From HT1-32 sp040219025 (GTDB taxonomy: Bacteria > Pseudomonadota > Alphaproteobacteria > Rhodospirillales > HT1-32), in the NCBI GenBank assembly GCA_040219025.1, contig JAVJTE010000012.1, positions 62,001-126,000 of the forward strand: DNA of 64,000 nucleotides. Direction: 5' to 3'. Positions 33,387-41,813 of this stretch are shown piece by piece; within the stretch, counting starts at the first letter, position 1, and the number at the start of each line of letters is the position of its first letter. Under the pieces are notes generated by a model, which had not been told where the DNA came from, did not search any database, and saw only the letters and a list, made by a program, of their open reading frames with translations. Both the position numbers and the translations under genes were made by a program.

Positions 33387-34253
33387 TCAGTTCCGCTGTG
33401 CCGGACCGCCATACCCAGCCAGAAACGCAAAAGTCCGCTTCCAGGCATCTTCAGCTTTTGCGGCATCATAGTCAGCCATTTGCGCGCCATATTCATCCGC
33501 TTCAATCATGAAGGAATGGCCCGTGGCCGGATATCCGATGATATCAACCGGGCGGTCGGCGGTGCGGTTTCGGTTCAATATTGATTTGCAGATTTCCGGG
33601 CTTGATACCTGATCTGCTTCCGGAATCAGCGCCAGAACCGGAACATTTGCATGAAACGGCTCGTGCAATGATGCGACGATATTAAACCCCATGACATCCC
33701 CGATGCATAAAGGCGCCCAAAGAACGGCAGCACGCAATCCGTCCAGTTCGTTCACAGGATTCTCCGATACCCCAAGCGGTACCTTGGCAGGGTCTGCATA
33801 GACCATCGCATCCATAATCGTCGCGCCGCCAAATGACGTTCCCACCGCATAAACCCGGTCAGCGTCAACCCAGGGTTGCCGCTTTGCCCAGTCCAGAGCA
33901 ATCATCAGGTCGCCCGCAGTCTGTTTTGGCAAAAGGTGACCAGACCGGGCAGCCTGCCCGTTCGACCCGCGCCCGGAATACATGTCGACGAAGACGATTC
34001 CATAGCCATTCGCAACAAACCGCTGCGCCATATCGTCATATACGGAGTACCAGCTTTTATCGCTCGCACCGTGCAGGAAAATAACCGTCGGATGCGCCCC
34101 GGTCCCGGCGGGCTGAAACGTCCTGAGATACGGAATAACCTGCGTCTGGGCCTGATCCAGAGAAATGCTGGGCGGTAACGATGGCGCACAGCCAACAATC
34201 CCAGACATACATATCAGCGCCATCAGACTCCGCTTGAACGTCGAACCGGGCAT
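33387..34253 (-). CDS. Lipoprotein alpha/beta hydrolase, dienelactone-hydrolase-like
   Basis: 288 residues. The N-terminus is basic, then ALICMSGIVGC with a lipobox cysteine at residue 22, so it is a lipid-anchored envelope protein. The hydrolase fold shows VIFLHGASDKSWYSVYDDMA, the nucleophile serine in GTSFGGATIM, an acid in LIPEADQV and the histidine in YPATGHSFMIEAD. It would cleave an ester or lactone in the periplasm. It lies after an AT-rich intergenic stretch that probably holds its promoter and has no operon partner. The substrate is unknown. Confidence 0.85.
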   Translation of the reverse strand: MPGSTFKRSLMALICMSGIVGCAPSLPPSISLDQAQTQVIPYLRTFQPAGTGAHPTVIFLHGASDKSWYSVYDDMAQRFVANGYGIVFVDMYSGRGSNGQAARSGHLLPKQTAGDLMIALDWAKRQPWVDADRVYAVGTSFGGATIMDAMVYADPAKVPLGVSENPVNELDGLRAAVLWAPLCIGDVMGFNIVASLHEPFHANVPVLALIPEADQVSSPEICKSILNRNRTADRPVDIIGYPATGHSFMIEADEYGAQMADYDAAKAEDAWKRTFAFLAGYGGPAQRN

Positions 34254-34329
34254 GTTCTCCTCCCTCTTAATTCAGATATAATTATGCATACTATATACAA
34301 ATTATACGATGAGGGAAATAACGCAGCAC

Positions 34330-34362
34330 TGAGCAGTCTCTCCACGGGAGACAGCCTGCTCA
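34330..34362. repeat. Cruciform-type inverted repeat in an AT-rich gap
   Basis: Outer arms TGAGCAG / CTGCTCA (330-336 with 356-362 of this kilobase) enclose inner arms GTCTC / GAGAC. It lies between the lipoprotein gene and tRNA-Met, about 100 bp downstream of the tRNA on its strand. No T run follows on either strand. The rest of the gap, 34254-34320, is unusually AT-rich and contains TATAAT-like strings, probably the promoter of the lipoprotein gene. Confidence 0.4.
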
Positions 34363-34459
34363 CCAAAAAGTCAGCTATGAGAAAGTTGCTTCCGTTGCCC
34401 GACAAATCCGGACAGAACCCGGAGCAGGATATTCGAGACACTTGATGTCACAGGGGAAA

Positions 34460-34536
34460 TGGTAGCGGAGGAGGGATTTGAACCCCCGACACGCGGATTA
34501 TGATTCCGCTGCTCTAACCAACTGAGCTACTCCGCC
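34460..34536 (-). tRNA. tRNA-Met (CAT), elongator type
   Basis: 77-nt cloverleaf on the minus strand with CCA encoded (complement of 34460-34462). Acceptor arms GGCGGAG and CTCCGCT (with the discriminator A) pair. The D arm contains AGCTCAGTTGGTTAGAGC, the anticodon stem is GCGGA/TCCGC with loop ATCATAA giving anticodon CAT, and the T arm is GGGGGTTCAAATCCCTC. The G1-C72 end and overall sequence fit elongator methionine rather than initiator. A CAT anticodon could also be isoleucine tRNA modified with lysidine, but the body fits Met. It lies 44 bp downstream of mnmA on the same strand. Confidence 0.95.
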
Positions 34537-34580
34537 CCATGCGTGGCAGACGGGGGATTTAGGCTGTCGGGGCGGGCATG

Positions 34581-35714
34581 TCAAGCCGCGGCGGCTGCCT
34601 GTTCTTCACGACGTATCCAGCCACCGCCAAGAACCAGATCGCCATCGTACAGAACGCAGGCCTGACCGGGGGAAACGCCGCGCTGCGGCTCTGCCAGGGT
34701 CACCTCCGCCCGTCCCTCGCCAAGCGGGCGCACCGTGGCGGCAACCGGCGGCGTGGTGGAACGCACCTTCACCTGACAGTCGATTCCCGCTGCCGGCAGC
34801 CCGGCCCGGTCACCGATCCAGTTCACTTCGCCAATCATGAAGCGGGTGACGCCAAGTGCCTCGCGCGGGCCGACCACGACACGACGCCGCGTCGGCTCCA
34901 GCCGGACGACGTATAACGGCTCCTCAGTGCCGCCGATGCCGAGACCGCGGCGCTGGCCGACCGTATAATGAATGACGCCCTCATGACGGCCAACGACCTG
35001 ACCGTCGAGATCGACAATATCGCCCGGCTCTGCCGCTTCCGGGCGGAGCTTGCGGACGATGGAGGCGTAATCCCCGTCCGGCACGAAACAGATGTCCTGG
35101 CTGTCGGGCTTGCTGGCAACGGGCAGGTTGAAGCGTTCCGCATGGGCGCGGGTTTCGCTCTTTTCCATGCCACCGAGGGGAAAGCGGACATAATCCAGCT
35201 GATCGGTGGTGGTCGCGAACAGGAAATAGCTTTGGTCACGGCCGGGATCGACGGCGCGCAGCATCCGGGCCGGGCCCTCCCCGTCCGGGCTGCGGCGCAC
35301 ATAATGGCCGGTCGCCAGCGCATCAGCACCAAGGTCACGGGCGGTCGCCAGCAGATCGCGAAATTTCACGGTCTGGTTACAGCGCACGCAGGGGATTGGT
35401 GTCTCGCCCCGGGCATAGGTGTCGGCGAAATCATCGATGACAGCGTCACGGAAGCGGCTTTCGTAATCCAGCACGTAATGCGGCACGCCGAGGCTGTCAG
35501 CCACCCGGCGGGCATCATAGATGTCCTGACCGGCGCAACAGGCGCCTTTCTTCTGAATCGCCGCACCGTGGTCGTAGAGCTGCAGGGTGACACCGACGAC
35601 ATCATACCCGGCCTCGGCCAACAGGGCACAGACCACCGATGAGTCCACGCCGCCCGACATGGCGACGACAACCCGGGTGTCCGCAGGCTTCTTGCTGGCA
35701 ATGACTTGTTCCAT
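34581..35714 (-). CDS. mnmA: tRNA-specific 2-thiouridylase MnmA
   Basis: 377 residues from ATG 35714. The PP-loop ATPase motif is VVAMSGGVDSSVVCALLAEA. The two catalytic cysteines lie in PIPCVRCNQTVKF and SQDICFVPDGDY. It adenylates U34 of tRNAs for Lys, Glu and Gln and thiolates it with persulfide sulfur that ultimately comes from IscS, whose gene lies a few kilobases upstream on the same strand. The open frame extends to 35783, but those residues lack conservation. Confidence 0.95.
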   Translation of the reverse strand: MEQVIASKKPADTRVVVAMSGGVDSSVVCALLAEAGYDVVGVTLQLYDHGAAIQKKGACCAGQDIYDARRVADSLGVPHYVLDYESRFRDAVIDDFADTYARGETPIPCVRCNQTVKFRDLLATARDLGADALATGHYVRRSPDGEGPARMLRAVDPGRDQSYFLFATTTDQLDYVRFPLGGMEKSETRAHAERFNLPVASKPDSQDICFVPDGDYASIVRKLRPEAAEPGDIVDLDGQVVGRHEGVIHYTVGQRRGLGIGGTEEPLYVVRLEPTRRRVVVGPREALGVTRFMIGEVNWIGDRAGLPAAGIDCQVKVRSTTPPVAATVRPLGEGRAEVTLAEPQRGVSPGQACVLYDGDLVLGGGWIRREEQAAAAA

Positions 35715-35942
35715 GGGCGGAATATACGGCGAGCCGGTGCGAATGCAAGATGGGCGGAGCTGCAGGGCGATTTGTATCCGCACAGGATCGACGCGTCGAG
35801 ATCCCGGAACGGGTCCGGGATGAAGGCCTGTTAACAGGGAACGCAGTCTTTTGCCGGGGACTTGCCCCTGCCCGGTTCGCGGGCCAATCTGTGTGAATCA
35901 GTGTTCATCCGTGTCACAGATGTAGCAACCAGTCCCCGTGAG

Positions 35943-36428
35943 TTATGTCAGCGCCTTTGCCTGTGCGACATTCGCCAGCATGCTGAGGCAGGCGGCGGCG
36001 GCTTCCCCGCCCTTCTTTGTGAAATGGCTGAAGAAGAAATCGTGATGTTCCCGGCTTTCATGGAAATTGACCGGCGTCAGCACGGCTGAAATGACCGGCA
36101 CACCGCTGTCCAGCTGGACCCGCATCATGCCGTCGATGACGGCAGTCGAGACGAATTCATGGCGGTAGATGCCACCATTGACGATCAGGGCACTGGCGAC
36201 AATCGCGTCATAGCGACCGGTTTTGGCCAGCATTTTTGCCTGCAGCGGAATTTCCAGCGCGCCGGGGACTTCAAACAGATCAATGTTGTCTGCGGTCATG
36301 CCCGCATCAACAACCGCCGCTTCAAAGGCTGCGCGGCACTGGTCAACAATATCACCATGCCAGCCGGCCTTTATGAAGGCGACGCGCTTGCCGGAGAGAT
36401 CAACAGCGGCTGGTTTCGTGTAGTCCAT
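35943..36428 (-). CDS. ribH: 6,7-dimethyl-8-ribityllumazine synthase, RibH2 type
   Basis: 161 residues. It joins 5-amino-6-ribitylaminouracil and dihydroxybutanone phosphate in riboflavin synthesis. VPGALEIPLQAKML, NGGIYRHEFVSTAVIDGMMR and HESREHHDFFFSHF follow the decameric RibH2 pattern known from Brucella and rhizobia. No other rib genes are adjacent and I see no FMN riboswitch in front. It is 60 bp downstream of iscX on the same strand. A 228-bp gap to mnmA (35715-35942) contains a small hairpin ATCCCGGA/TCCGGGAT near 35800-35822 and nothing else I can name. Confidence 0.92.
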   Translation of the reverse strand: MDYTKPAAVDLSGKRVAFIKAGWHGDIVDQCRAAFEAAVVDAGMTADNIDLFEVPGALEIPLQAKMLAKTGRYDAIVASALIVNGGIYRHEFVSTAVIDGMMRVQLDSGVPVISAVLTPVNFHESREHHDFFFSHFTKKGGEAAAACLSMLANVAQAKALT

Positions 36429-36488
36429 TGGTTATCCTTCCCGATATCCGGCTGGTCCGGCCTGTGTCGTCAATACGCAGTCCCGAAG

Positions 36489-36689
36489 CTAGTCCCGCTC
36501 TTCGATCCAGGCCATCTGAATGGCTTCAAGAATTTTCTCGTTGGATTTCTGCGGATCGTCATCAAACCGTTCGAGATCCTGGACCCATTGCCAGAGGTCG
36601 GTGAAACGGAGATTGATCACATCCGCTTCCGGGTGCGCTTCTTCAAGATCAATGGCGATGTCGTAGACGTCACTCCATTTGTAACCCAT
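36489..36689 (-). CDS. iscX: IscX (YfhJ) iron-sulfur assembly accessory protein
   Basis: 66 residues, the normal size. The small acidic helical protein contains WSDVYDIAIDLEEAHPEAD, LRFTDLWQWV and the usual closing MAWIEERD. It binds IscS and iron and tunes cluster assembly. It follows fdx by 16 bp and is the last isc gene of the operon. Confidence 0.94.
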   Translation of the reverse strand: MGYKWSDVYDIAIDLEEAHPEADVINLRFTDLWQWVQDLERFDDDPQKSNEKILEAIQMAWIEERD

Positions 36690-36705
36690 CTCTGCCTCCT
36701 GTTGC

Positions 36706-37053
36706 TCAGGTCTTGTCGACCATCATGTTGCGGGTGGCTTTCGGCAGCTTCACCCGGATGCCGTCAGTCTCGCTGTTCAGGATGATCTGGCAGCCAAGCC
36801 GTGATGTGTGGGTCAGCCCGAATGCCAGGTCGAGCATGTCTTCCTCTTCCTCGCTCGGCTCATCAAGGGCGTCATAGGCATCTTCTTCGACAACGATGAC
36901 ATGACAGGTTGAACAGGCAAGCGAGCCTTCACAGGCCCCCTCAAGATCGATGTGGTTGCGATGGGCTGCCTCCAGCAGGGAGAGCCCCTCTTCGGCTTCC
37001 ACTTCCTGTTCGGTGCCATCGCGCAGGATGAATGTGGCTTTCCGCATGGCCAT
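36706..37053 (-). CDS. fdx: ISC-type 2Fe-2S ferredoxin
   Basis: 115 residues. Cluster ligands are CEGSLACSTC (three cysteines) plus the distal cysteine in TSRLGCQIILN, with the acidic EPSEEEEDMLDLA segment and the closing LPKATRNMMVD typical of isc ferredoxins. It supplies electrons for sulfur reduction during cluster assembly on IscU. A second Met at position 3 could be the start. Confidence 0.95.
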   Translation of the reverse strand: MAMRKATFILRDGTEQEVEAEEGLSLLEAAHRNHIDLEGACEGSLACSTCHVIVVEEDAYDALDEPSEEEEDMLDLAFGLTHTSRLGCQIILNSETDGIRVKLPKATRNMMVDKT

Positions 37054-37073
37054 GATTGTATCTTACCTCTCGA

Positions 37074-38960
37074 TTATTGGGCGTCGGACGGGCCGACGCG
37101 ATGTTCCAGATCATTCATGGCAACGCCTTTCAGGGCCTTGCCGATTCCCCTGTCCATTCGCTTCTGTGCAAACGGCAGGCTGGCGGTGTCCAGCCTTTCA
37201 ACCGCACTGTTGATGGCGTCACGGTCATCGCCCTGCACGGCTGTCCGGACCGCTTTGCCGGCATCGACCAGTTCTTCGCGTTCAGCCGCTTCCAGCAGGT
37301 CCCCATCCACCTTCAGGGCGGCATCCAGCGCATCAACCGCACGGCCGGCCTCAACCCGGGCCTCGGCCAGCAGGCGCCATTCCATATCACCACGGGCGTT
37401 TTCCATGCTGCTGCGCAGCATGGTTGCCATATCATCTTCCGACAGACCATAGGACGGCTTGACCTCAATGGTCTGTTCGACACCCGTCGTCTCCTCACGG
37501 GCGCTGACCGTCAGCAGGCCATCCGCATCAACCGAATAGGTTACCTTGATCCGCGCCGCGCCGGCGGTCATCGGCGGAATACCGCCGAGGATAAACTTGC
37601 CCAGCGAGCGGCACTGGTCGACCATCTCCCGCTCGCCCTGAACCACATGCACCATCATCGCCGACTGTCCGTCCTGATAGGTGGTGAATTCCTGTGCCAT
37701 CGACACCGGGATCGAGGTGTTACGCTCGATCACCTTCTCGACAATACCGCCCATCGTCTCGATACCAAGCGACAGCGGGGCCACGTCCAGCAGCAGGGTG
37801 TCCGAGCCACCGGTCAGCGCATCTGCCTGGCGGGCTGCCCCGACGGCGACGACTTCATCCGGATTGATATCGGCCAGCGGTTCCTGACCGAACAGCTCGG
37901 CCACCCGTCTGCGAACCAGCGGCACACGGGTTGATCCGCCAACCAGCACCACGCCTTTGACATCTTCCGGGAAAACATCTGCGTCTTCCAGAACGGACAG
38001 GCAGGTATCCAGCGTGCGCTGCACCAGCGGCGTGATCATTTCCTCGAAATCATCACGGCTCAGGCTGTGTTCACTGCGAACGCCTTCTGCCTCCATATAC
38101 CATGTGCCGCTGTCCTGATCGCTCAGGCCTTCCTTAATCATCCGGGCGGTGGTCAGGGCTGTACGGACTTCCGCACGGGAGGGGTCCTTTGTTCCCCGCT
38201 CCGCCATCAGACGTTCCGCAATCACATGATCGAAATCATCGCCGCCCAGCGCGGCATCCCCGCCGGTCGAGCGAACCTGAAAGACTCCCTTCTGCATCCG
38301 GAGTAGCGAGACATCAAACGTGCCACCGCCAAGATCGTAGATCGCGTAAAGCCCCTCGACGCCCTCATCCAGACCATAGGCCAGTGCCGCCGCGGTCGGT
38401 TCATTGACCAGACGCAGAACCTCCAGCCCGGCAAGCCGGGCGGCATCTCTGGTCGCTGTGCGGGCTGCATCATCGAAATAGGCCGGCACCGTGATGACGG
38501 CCTTCTGCACCTCGCCGCCGAGCGCTTCCTCTGCGCGTTCCTTGAGGCCGCGGAGAATATCTGCGGAAATTTCGACCGGCGACAGGATCAGATCAGCAAT
38601 CCGCAGCTTTACCATACCGCCGTCAGACGGCTCGATATCATAGGGCAATGTACCGGCGACGGTCTTGATATCTTCCGCCCCCCGGCCCATCAGCCGCTTT
38701 ACAGAAGAGACAACCCGGTCGGGATGGCTGAGCGCCAGCTGCTGTGCCATTGCACCGACAATGGCGGAGCCGTCCGGCGCGTAAGCCACAACCGAGGGCA
38801 CAAGGGCCGAACCGTCTTCATCACGGAACGGCTGTGCCTCGCCATCGCGAATCACGGCGACCACAGAATTCGTCGTCCCGAGATCGATACCAACCGCCTT
38901 GGTCTGCTCCCCTTCATGGGGCAGCGGGGTTTGTCCTGGTTCATGAATCTGCAGCAGCAT
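37074..38960 (-). CDS. hscA: Hsp70-type chaperone HscA
   Basis: 628 residues. The ATPase domain starts AVGIDLGTTNSVVAVIRDG, with VPAYFDDAARTATRDAARLA, IYDLGGGTFDVSLL and VLVGGSTRVPLVRR. The peptide-binding domain follows from about residue 390. With HscB it drives cluster release from IscU. It is 1 bp downstream of hscB. Confidence 0.95.
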   Translation of the reverse strand: MLLQIHEPGQTPLPHEGEQTKAVGIDLGTTNSVVAVIRDGEAQPFRDEDGSALVPSVVAYAPDGSAIVGAMAQQLALSHPDRVVSSVKRLMGRGAEDIKTVAGTLPYDIEPSDGGMVKLRIADLILSPVEISADILRGLKERAEEALGGEVQKAVITVPAYFDDAARTATRDAARLAGLEVLRLVNEPTAAALAYGLDEGVEGLYAIYDLGGGTFDVSLLRMQKGVFQVRSTGGDAALGGDDFDHVIAERLMAERGTKDPSRAEVRTALTTARMIKEGLSDQDSGTWYMEAEGVRSEHSLSRDDFEEMITPLVQRTLDTCLSVLEDADVFPEDVKGVVLVGGSTRVPLVRRRVAELFGQEPLADINPDEVVAVGAARQADALTGGSDTLLLDVAPLSLGIETMGGIVEKVIERNTSIPVSMAQEFTTYQDGQSAMMVHVVQGEREMVDQCRSLGKFILGGIPPMTAGAARIKVTYSVDADGLLTVSAREETTGVEQTIEVKPSYGLSEDDMATMLRSSMENARGDMEWRLLAEARVEAGRAVDALDAALKVDGDLLEAAEREELVDAGKAVRTAVQGDDRDAINSAVERLDTASLPFAQKRMDRGIGKALKGVAMNDLEHRVGPSDAQ

Positions 38961-38961
38961 A

Positions 38962-39591
38962 TCAGCCTCTTCCAGCCAGTTTCAGTCGGCGTGCACGTGC
39001 TTCACCCGCCAGTTTGCCGAGATATTTCAGTTTTGTGGTCAGTTCACCCGCCTGATCCAGGTCGTTGGCAGCAAAAGCCGCCGCCAGCTCCTGCTCGCAG
39101 GCGCGGATCTTCGCCGTGGTCTCCTGCGACAGGGCGACGACCTCGTCGACGGTTTCAGCGTCAGCCAGTGCTTCACGGGCCTCCATCGATTCCATCAGCA
39201 GTGCCGGATCATTGATCGTGCTGTCACGGTCAACATCCGCCTTCCGTCCCCGAAGCGACAGCAGGTAGGCGGCACGGCGCAGCGGGTCGCAAAGCGTTTC
39301 ATAGGCCTCATTCACGGCAACAGCCTGTGACTGGGACAATGCTTTTTCGCGCCCCGAGCGGGTCGCAAAGCGGTCGGGATGGAGTTTCCGCTGGAGATCA
39401 AAATAGGCCGCCTCCAGCGCCGGTGGATCAAGATCAAAAGCGACCGGTTGCCCGAAGCGGGTAAAGTGATCGGCCTGGCCCGGCGGCTGGATGGCGGAAC
39501 AGGTATCACAGAACAGGGCCGCGTCAGCCACAGGCCCCTTGCAGGACCAGCAGGTGGTTCGGTTTGTCGATCTGGAAGGTTCGTCAGCCAT
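38962..39591 (-). CDS. hscB: J-domain co-chaperone HscB
   Basis: 209 residues. An N-terminal zinc-ribbon-like C14-x2-C17 / C28-x2-C31 is followed by the J domain with the HPDRF motif (LQRKLHPDRFATRS) and a C-terminal three-helix domain that binds IscU. It stimulates HscA ATPase. The N-terminal CxxC pair is known from eukaryotic and some alphaproteobacterial HscB but is absent from the E. coli protein. Confidence 0.93.
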   Translation of the reverse strand: MADEPSRSTNRTTCWSCKGPVADAALFCDTCSAIQPPGQADHFTRFGQPVAFDLDPPALEAAYFDLQRKLHPDRFATRSGREKALSQSQAVAVNEAYETLCDPLRRAAYLLSLRGRKADVDRDSTINDPALLMESMEAREALADAETVDEVVALSQETTAKIRACEQELAAAFAANDLDQAGELTTKLKYLGKLAGEARARRLKLAGRG

Positions 39592-39616
39592 TGCGGCCTT
39601 TTCACTCAGAAACAGG

Positions 39617-39640
39617 CCCGGCGCAGCAAGCTGCGCCGGG
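39617..39640 (-). repeat. Intercistronic hairpin between iscA and hscB
   Basis: Perfect 10-bp stem CCCGGCGCAG / CTGCGCCGGG (39617-39626 with 39631-39640), loop CAAG. It sits in the 88-bp gap after the iscA stop on the minus strand and is followed by CCTGTTTCTG. It may attenuate transcription or mark an mRNA processing point between the scaffold and chaperone genes. Confidence 0.5.
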
Positions 39641-39679
39641 GAATTCAGGCAAGTCGGTCAGAACGTCCGGCCGGAAGGC

Positions 39680-40069
39680 TCAGACGTGGAAGCTTTCGCC
39701 ACAGCCGCAACGGGCCTTTTCGTTTGGATTACGAAAGACAAAGCCGGATTCCAGCTTGTCTTCGACATAATCCATTTCCGTGCCGAAGATGAACATCGAG
39801 GCCTTCGGATCAATGAACAGCTTGGTGCCGTCATCAATATCGATGGCTTCATCAAACCCGTTCTGCTCATCGGCGAATTCCAGCGTATAGCTGAGACCCG
39901 AGCATCCTTTCGTGCGGACACCGATACGAATGCCGAGGGTTTCCTTTCCCCGGCCTTCAATCAGCGCATGCACGCGCGCGATCGCAGCCGGCGTCAGCGT
40001 TATCGGCGCAGGGCGTGGCGGCAGCGGGCGGCGTTTTTTCACCGCCCCGTCTTTACTTGTCGATTCCAA
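39680..40069 (-). CDS. iscA: Iron-sulfur cluster carrier IscA
   Basis: 129 residues. The A-type carrier fold has three conserved cysteines: TKGCSGLSYTLEFAD and the closing RCGCGESFHV. An extra basic N-terminus of about 20 residues (KKRRPLPPRPAPITLT) precedes the domain. It accepts clusters from IscU/HscA and passes them to apoproteins. It is 3 bp downstream of iscU. Confidence 0.94.
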   Translation of the reverse strand: MESTSKDGAVKKRRPLPPRPAPITLTPAAIARVHALIEGRGKETLGIRIGVRTKGCSGLSYTLEFADEQNGFDEAIDIDDGTKLFIDPKASMFIFGTEMDYVEDKLESGFVFRNPNEKARCGCGESFHV

Positions 40070-40072
40070 GAC

Positions 40073-40477
40073 TTACTCCGCCGCTGCCGGTTTCGCCTGA
40101 CCGGCTTTCTCACGGTAGTCCTTGATCGCCGCCTTGATGGCGTCTTCAGCAAGCACCGAGCAGTGAATTTTCACCGGTGGCAACGCCAGATGTTCAGCAA
40201 TTTCCGTGTTCTTGATCGCCTCGGCTTCGTCAACGGTCTTGCCTTTGACCCATTCGGTGACCAGCGAGCTGGACGCAATCGCGGATCCACAGCCGAAGGT
40301 CTTGAACTTGGCATCTTCAATCCGGCCATCTGCGCCGACCTGAATCTGCAATTTCATCACATCGCCACAGGCCGGTGCACCAACCAGACCCGTACCGACA
40401 GATGTCAGGTTCTTGTCGAGATTACCGACATTACGGGGGTTCTCATAGTGATCGACAACTTTTTCACTGTAGGCCAT
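40073..40477 (-). CDS. iscU: Iron-sulfur scaffold protein IscU
   Basis: 134 residues. The three cluster cysteines lie in GAPACGDVMKLQI, FKTFGCGSAIASSS and PPVKIHCSVLAEDAI, with the conserved aspartate in ACGDV. The HscA-recognition site LPPVK is intact. It receives sulfur from IscS and builds the 2Fe-2S cluster. Confidence 0.96.
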   Translation of the reverse strand: MAYSEKVVDHYENPRNVGNLDKNLTSVGTGLVGAPACGDVMKLQIQVGADGRIEDAKFKTFGCGSAIASSSLVTEWVKGKTVDEAEAIKNTEIAEHLALPPVKIHCSVLAEDAIKAAIKDYREKAGQAKPAAAE

Positions 40478-40528
40478 TAGATGTAACTCCTTGTTATACC
40501 GTATATATTGTCACGCGGGATGCGCAGA

Positions 40529-41764
40529 TCAATGCTCAGCCCATTCAATCTTTGAAATGTCGATGCCTTCCTGGGCCATTTCCCAGAGCGGGCTCATCTC
40601 ACGCAGGCGCGTCACCTCGGCAATGATGCGATCAGCGGCGGTATCCACTTCCTCTTCGGTCGTGAAACGCCCCAGCCCGATACGCAGAGATGTATGGGCC
40701 ATTTCGACCTCCACGCCAAGCGCACGCAGCACATAGGACGGCTCCAGAGAAGCCGAGGTGCAGGCCGAGCCCGACGAGACGGCGAGGTTCTTGATCCCCA
40801 TCATCAGCCCTTCGCCTTCGACAAAGGCAAAGCTGATGTTCAGATTACCCGGCAGGCGATGCTCTGCATCACCGTTCAGATAGACTTCCGGCAGGGAATC
40901 ATTGATCCGCTTCAGGAAACGATCCCGCAGATAGATCAGCCGCTCAGCCTCCGCCGCCATCTCTTCTTTGGCGATTGCACAGGCCTGGCCGAAGCCGACG
41001 CAAAGTGGCAGCGGCAATGTACCGGAACGCATGCCGCGTTCCTGACCACCGCCACTGATCTGACCGACCAGCCGGATACGCGGCTTGCGGCGGACATACA
41101 GTGCGCCGATACCCATCGGGCCATACAGCTTGTGGCCGGAAATGCTCATCAGGTCGATGTTCATCTCGTTCACATCAAGCGGGATCTTGCCCACCGCCTG
41201 TGCACAATCCGAATGGAAGAAAACCTTCCGTTCACGGCAGATCGCCCCGATTTCGGCAACCGGCTGGATCACGCCAATTTCGTTGTTCGCGGTCATGATC
41301 GAGACAATCGCCGTCTTGTCGGTGATCGCGTTTTTCAGAACTTCCAGATCAATCAGACCATTCTGCTGTACCGGCAGATAGGTCACTTCAAAACCCTGCT
41401 GTTCCAGCTGGCGACAACTGTCGAGCACACATTTATGTTCGGTCACGCAGGTGATGATGTGGTTCTTGCGATCCCCGTAGAACCCCATGATGCCCTTCAG
41501 GGCGAGGTTGTTGGATTCGGTCGCACCAGAGGTGAAAATGATCTCCCGCGGGTCGGCGCCAATGATATCGGCGACCTGTTTCCGGGCATTCTCAACTGCG
41601 TCTTCCGCATCCCAGCCATACTGATGGCTGCGCGAATGCGGATTACCGAACTGCGCATTGAAATAGGGCAGCATCGCCTCGACGACCCGGGGGTCAGTCG
41701 GTGTCGTTGCCTGATAGTCCAGATAGATTGGACGATCCTTTGAATTCTGACCGGTAACACTCAT
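40529..41764 (-). CDS. iscS: Cysteine desulfurase IscS
   Basis: 411 residues. PLP-lysine region is MSISGHKLYGPMGIGALYVR, with TSGATESNNLALKGI and HSDCAQAVGKIPLDV at the cofactor site. The mobile catalytic cysteine is in VSSGSACTSASLEPSYVLRA. It turns cysteine into alanine plus a persulfide for IscU, MnmA and others. It is the housekeeping desulfurase, judged by length and the SSGSACTSASLEPS loop. Confidence 0.95.
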   Translation of the reverse strand: MSVTGQNSKDRPIYLDYQATTPTDPRVVEAMLPYFNAQFGNPHSRSHQYGWDAEDAVENARKQVADIIGADPREIIFTSGATESNNLALKGIMGFYGDRKNHIITCVTEHKCVLDSCRQLEQQGFEVTYLPVQQNGLIDLEVLKNAITDKTAIVSIMTANNEIGVIQPVAEIGAICRERKVFFHSDCAQAVGKIPLDVNEMNIDLMSISGHKLYGPMGIGALYVRRKPRIRLVGQISGGGQERGMRSGTLPLPLCVGFGQACAIAKEEMAAEAERLIYLRDRFLKRINDSLPEVYLNGDAEHRLPGNLNISFAFVEGEGLMMGIKNLAVSSGSACTSASLEPSYVLRALGVEVEMAHTSLRIGLGRFTTEEEVDTAADRIIAEVTRLREMSPLWEMAQEGIDISKIEWAEH

Positions 41765-41813
41765 AACTGCCTCATTGCCTCTCGTTAAAGTCCTGGCTGA
41801 ATAGCCACTTGCT

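Noticed and set aside
34330..34362. Hairpin considered as the tRNA-Met terminator
   Set aside because: It is about 100 bp downstream and lacks a T tract on either strand; kept only as a repeat.
34460..34536. tRNA read as isoleucine (lysidine-modified CAT)
   Set aside because: The body sequence fits elongator tRNA-Met; no feature specific to the isoleucine type is seen.
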